Source of the DNA: Diplonema papillatum
Taxonomy: Eukaryota > Euglenozoa > Diplonemea > Diplonemida > Diplonemidae
DNA length: 64,000 nucleotides
Assembly (NCBI GenBank): GCA_030068145.1
Contig: JAPJBO010000209.1
Location: 1 to 64,000 of the forward strand
Reading direction: 5' to 3'
Shown here: positions 62,616-64,000 of the stretch, piece by piece
How positions within the stretch are numbered: the stretch's first letter is position 1
Layout of the letters: the number at the start of each line of letters is the position of its first letter
Position numbers and translations under genes: made by a program
The notes under the pieces: model-generated
What the model saw: only the letters and a program-made list of their open reading frames with translations
What the model was told of the DNA's origin: nothing
Databases searched by the model: none

Positions 62616-62912
62616 GTGATCTCGCAGGCTGCGCGGCGCATGCGCAAGGTTAATGCGCTGAACTACATCGACCACCTCATTTGTGCGGCACCGACATGCC
62701 ACGGCCACGTTCAAGCTTGCTCCGACCACTGCACCCTCTGCCGACACTGGCTAGCCGTCGACGCTCATGACGACAGCCCCATCCTGAAGTGCAAATACTG
62801 CCGACGCGTCACTGCTGCTGTGTGCGCTCAGATTGGCGCCGCTCAAGCGGCCGCCTTAAGTCACTCGTTTGTTGATTGCTCCGTTCTTCTCCCTGACTTG
62901 TTCCCGGAGTAG
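62616..62912 (+). CDS. Possible terminal exon with a Cys/His cluster
   Basis: A frame ending at TAG 62910-62912. It includes CAAPTCHGHVQAC, SDHCTLCRHW and ILKCKYCRRVTAAVC, which gives several CxxC/CxxxxC pairs of the sort that bind zinc. A possible splice acceptor (CTCGCAG) precedes it at about 62625. An upstream frame (62535-62650) with G/C-rich codons may be another exon. I do not recognise the family. It could be the 3' end of the gene at 58495, but the minisatellite lies between and this is unproven. Confidence 0.4.
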   Translation: MISQAARRMRKVNALNYIDHLICAAPTCHGHVQACSDHCTLCRHWLAVDAHDDSPILKCKYCRRVTAAVCAQIGAAQAAALSHSFVDCSVLLPDLFPE

Positions 62913-63195
62913 GATGACACATACTACTACGACTACTACTACTACTCTTTCGCGCCCGTGTGCGGCTGTGAGGGGAAGAGATCGTCTGGGTTAGAATGCA
63001 AAGAATCTGTGGCGATAATCTGCATCGCCGGAAGATGCGACGATCGCCAGCCCGGTGGCTCAGGGTAGCAGACCCCTTCGTCGGCGCGCGCACCTGGTAT
63101 GTGTCCGCACGTGCAATATACAAAGTACTTTCGTCCAGCCCGGAGAGGGGGTGTGGTCCTGGAATGGATAGTCCTGGAAGGGGTCTGCCTATCCC
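62913..63195. other. No gene recognised; (TAC)n microsatellite
   Basis: An ACTACTACGACTACTACTAC run at about 62922-62945. Confidence 0.5.
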
Positions 63196-63423
63196 TTGTT
63201 CGGGTCTTGGGGTGGGTCTCTCCTGCTTGACGGGATTGCTGTCCCATTCCGAAAGAATGAGGAAGGTGAGCTGACATTCTTTGATCCTGCTGGGTTTGGT
63301 CTCTTAGTAACGCCGAGTGACTTTCTGGTGTTGGTTCGGGAAGGTGTACTGAAGTTCGCGGCGGTTCGCGGAGGCGTGTCCTCGAGCAAGGTGTGGTGGA
63401 AGAGGAGCTCGCAAGCTGGCTGA
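63196..63423 (+). CDS. Small ORF of unknown function, possibly an element fragment
   Basis: 75 codons containing LLLDGIAVPFRKNEEGELTF and FGLLVTPSDFLVLVREGVLK, which look protein-like rather than random. A second stretch (VVEEELASWLKENCENVLPA) follows in another frame from about 63378, suggesting a frameshifted relic of a longer gene. No family recognised. Confidence 0.3.
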   Translation: MFGSWGGSLLLDGIAVPFRKNEEGELTFFDPAGFGLLVTPSDFLVLVREGVLKFAAVRGGVSSSKVWWKRSSQAG

Positions 63424-64000
63424 AGGAGAACTGTGAAAATGTTTTACCAGCGCTTCCGCGCTTGTGACCTCAGCAATAAAAGAGGGGAGACCGTTCCAGT
63501 CCGCATCCCCCCGACAGCTCTTCTCTGCTGGCAAAGGACCATTGGGATAGGAGCCATTGGGACAATCCCATGGTACCGCGTGAATGGCGCGATCGGGCCC
63601 ACGGCAGCGCAAGCCAGCTAACGGTGGTCGCGCACGCAGCCTGTCTGCTCGCGGTCGCGCCGGCCCGGCCCGCAACCGCAGCCGCCATATGGCGGCCACA
63701 TTCGCCCGTGCCGTGCCCACACGCCGGCCAGCTCATCCCATCGAGCTAGCAATCCAGCTAAGGGGCACAACCGAGGATCCCGTAGCGTCAGCGGTCCGGC
63801 CAAGGAACGTAGCTGAGGTCCGTTTGGTAGAACAGCGCATTAAACATGAGTTTAATTCGCACACCGGAGCGGCGCCTACGGCTCCGAAGGCAACCGCACG
63901 GAAGGAGAATTAAACCGTCAGTCTTTGTGCTCAGAAAGGTGCCAAAATGAGGAGCCGGAATGTCCTCACGGACGTGTAGCGTCCGTTAGGGGTCCCGAAC
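63424..64000. other. No secure gene to the right edge
   Basis: A plus-strand frame ending at 63913 (with VRPRNVAEVRLVEQRIKHEF) may be coding but has no recognised motif. Short G/C-rich stretches dominate 63600-63740. Confidence 0.35.

Overview
This is eukaryotic nuclear DNA, apparently from a protist or alga. Supporting signs are LINE retrotransposons with APE endonuclease and reverse transcriptase, a tyrosine-recombinase DNA transposon, a gene with GT-AG introns at 58.5 kb, long microsatellites and minisatellites, poly-A/poly-T tracts of retroposed type, and very low gene density. Nothing names the species. An alveolate or stramenopile alga (for example a chromerid) would fit, but that is a guess. 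No rRNA, convincing tRNA, CRISPR array or prokaryotic operon was seen.

Layout. 0-0.34 kb: C-terminal piece of a PPP-family Ser/Thr phosphatase gene. 0.34-3.7 kb: repeat relics, including an element made only of LINE ends. 3.7-10.78 kb: a nearly complete LINE with ORF1, a single in-frame UGA in UGA-CUA context, a linker, a 2A (StopGo) peptide GDIEENPGP, endonuclease, reverse transcriptase, a one-base frame break, and a Cys/His-rich C-terminal region. 10.78-12.4 kb: a 5'-truncated, diverged relative. 13.06-15.8 kb: a Crypton-like tyrosine recombinase element with large palindromic ends, followed head-to-tail by an internally deleted derivative. 16.1-20.1 kb: a duplicated block with long (GA)n tracts and an unrecognised minus-strand ORF. 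21.4-25.8 kb: a decayed minus-strand LINE relic that includes an RNase H domain.

26.1-49.5 kb is a tandem amplification of a roughly 9.5-kb unit. It carries an intronless, bacterial-looking GH115 alpha-glucuronidase gene with an N-terminal autotransporter-type beta-strand repeat region. Copies 1 and 3 are intact and differ at one of 1502 residues. Copy 2 lost 4,453 bp across a 4-bp microhomology, leaving a chimeric reading frame. LINE relics lie upstream of the array and inside every unit.

51.0-53.4 kb: an inverted duplication with two convergent Gln/His-rich genes, bounded by arrays of a 21-bp satellite. 53.5-56.0 kb: an element with ACTAGT-rich inverted ends carrying an EF-hand exon fragment. 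56-58 kb: homopolymer-rich DNA. 58.5-59.9 kb: a two-exon gene fragment of unknown function. 61.2-62.4 kb: a 113-bp minisatellite. 62.6-64 kb: small uncertain ORFs.

The genes do not form a pathway. The window is a mobile-element landscape in which a probably laterally acquired polysaccharide-degrading gene has been recently amplified. The most distinctive system is the LINE expression strategy, in which stop readthrough, StopGo and possibly frameshifting could link its products.
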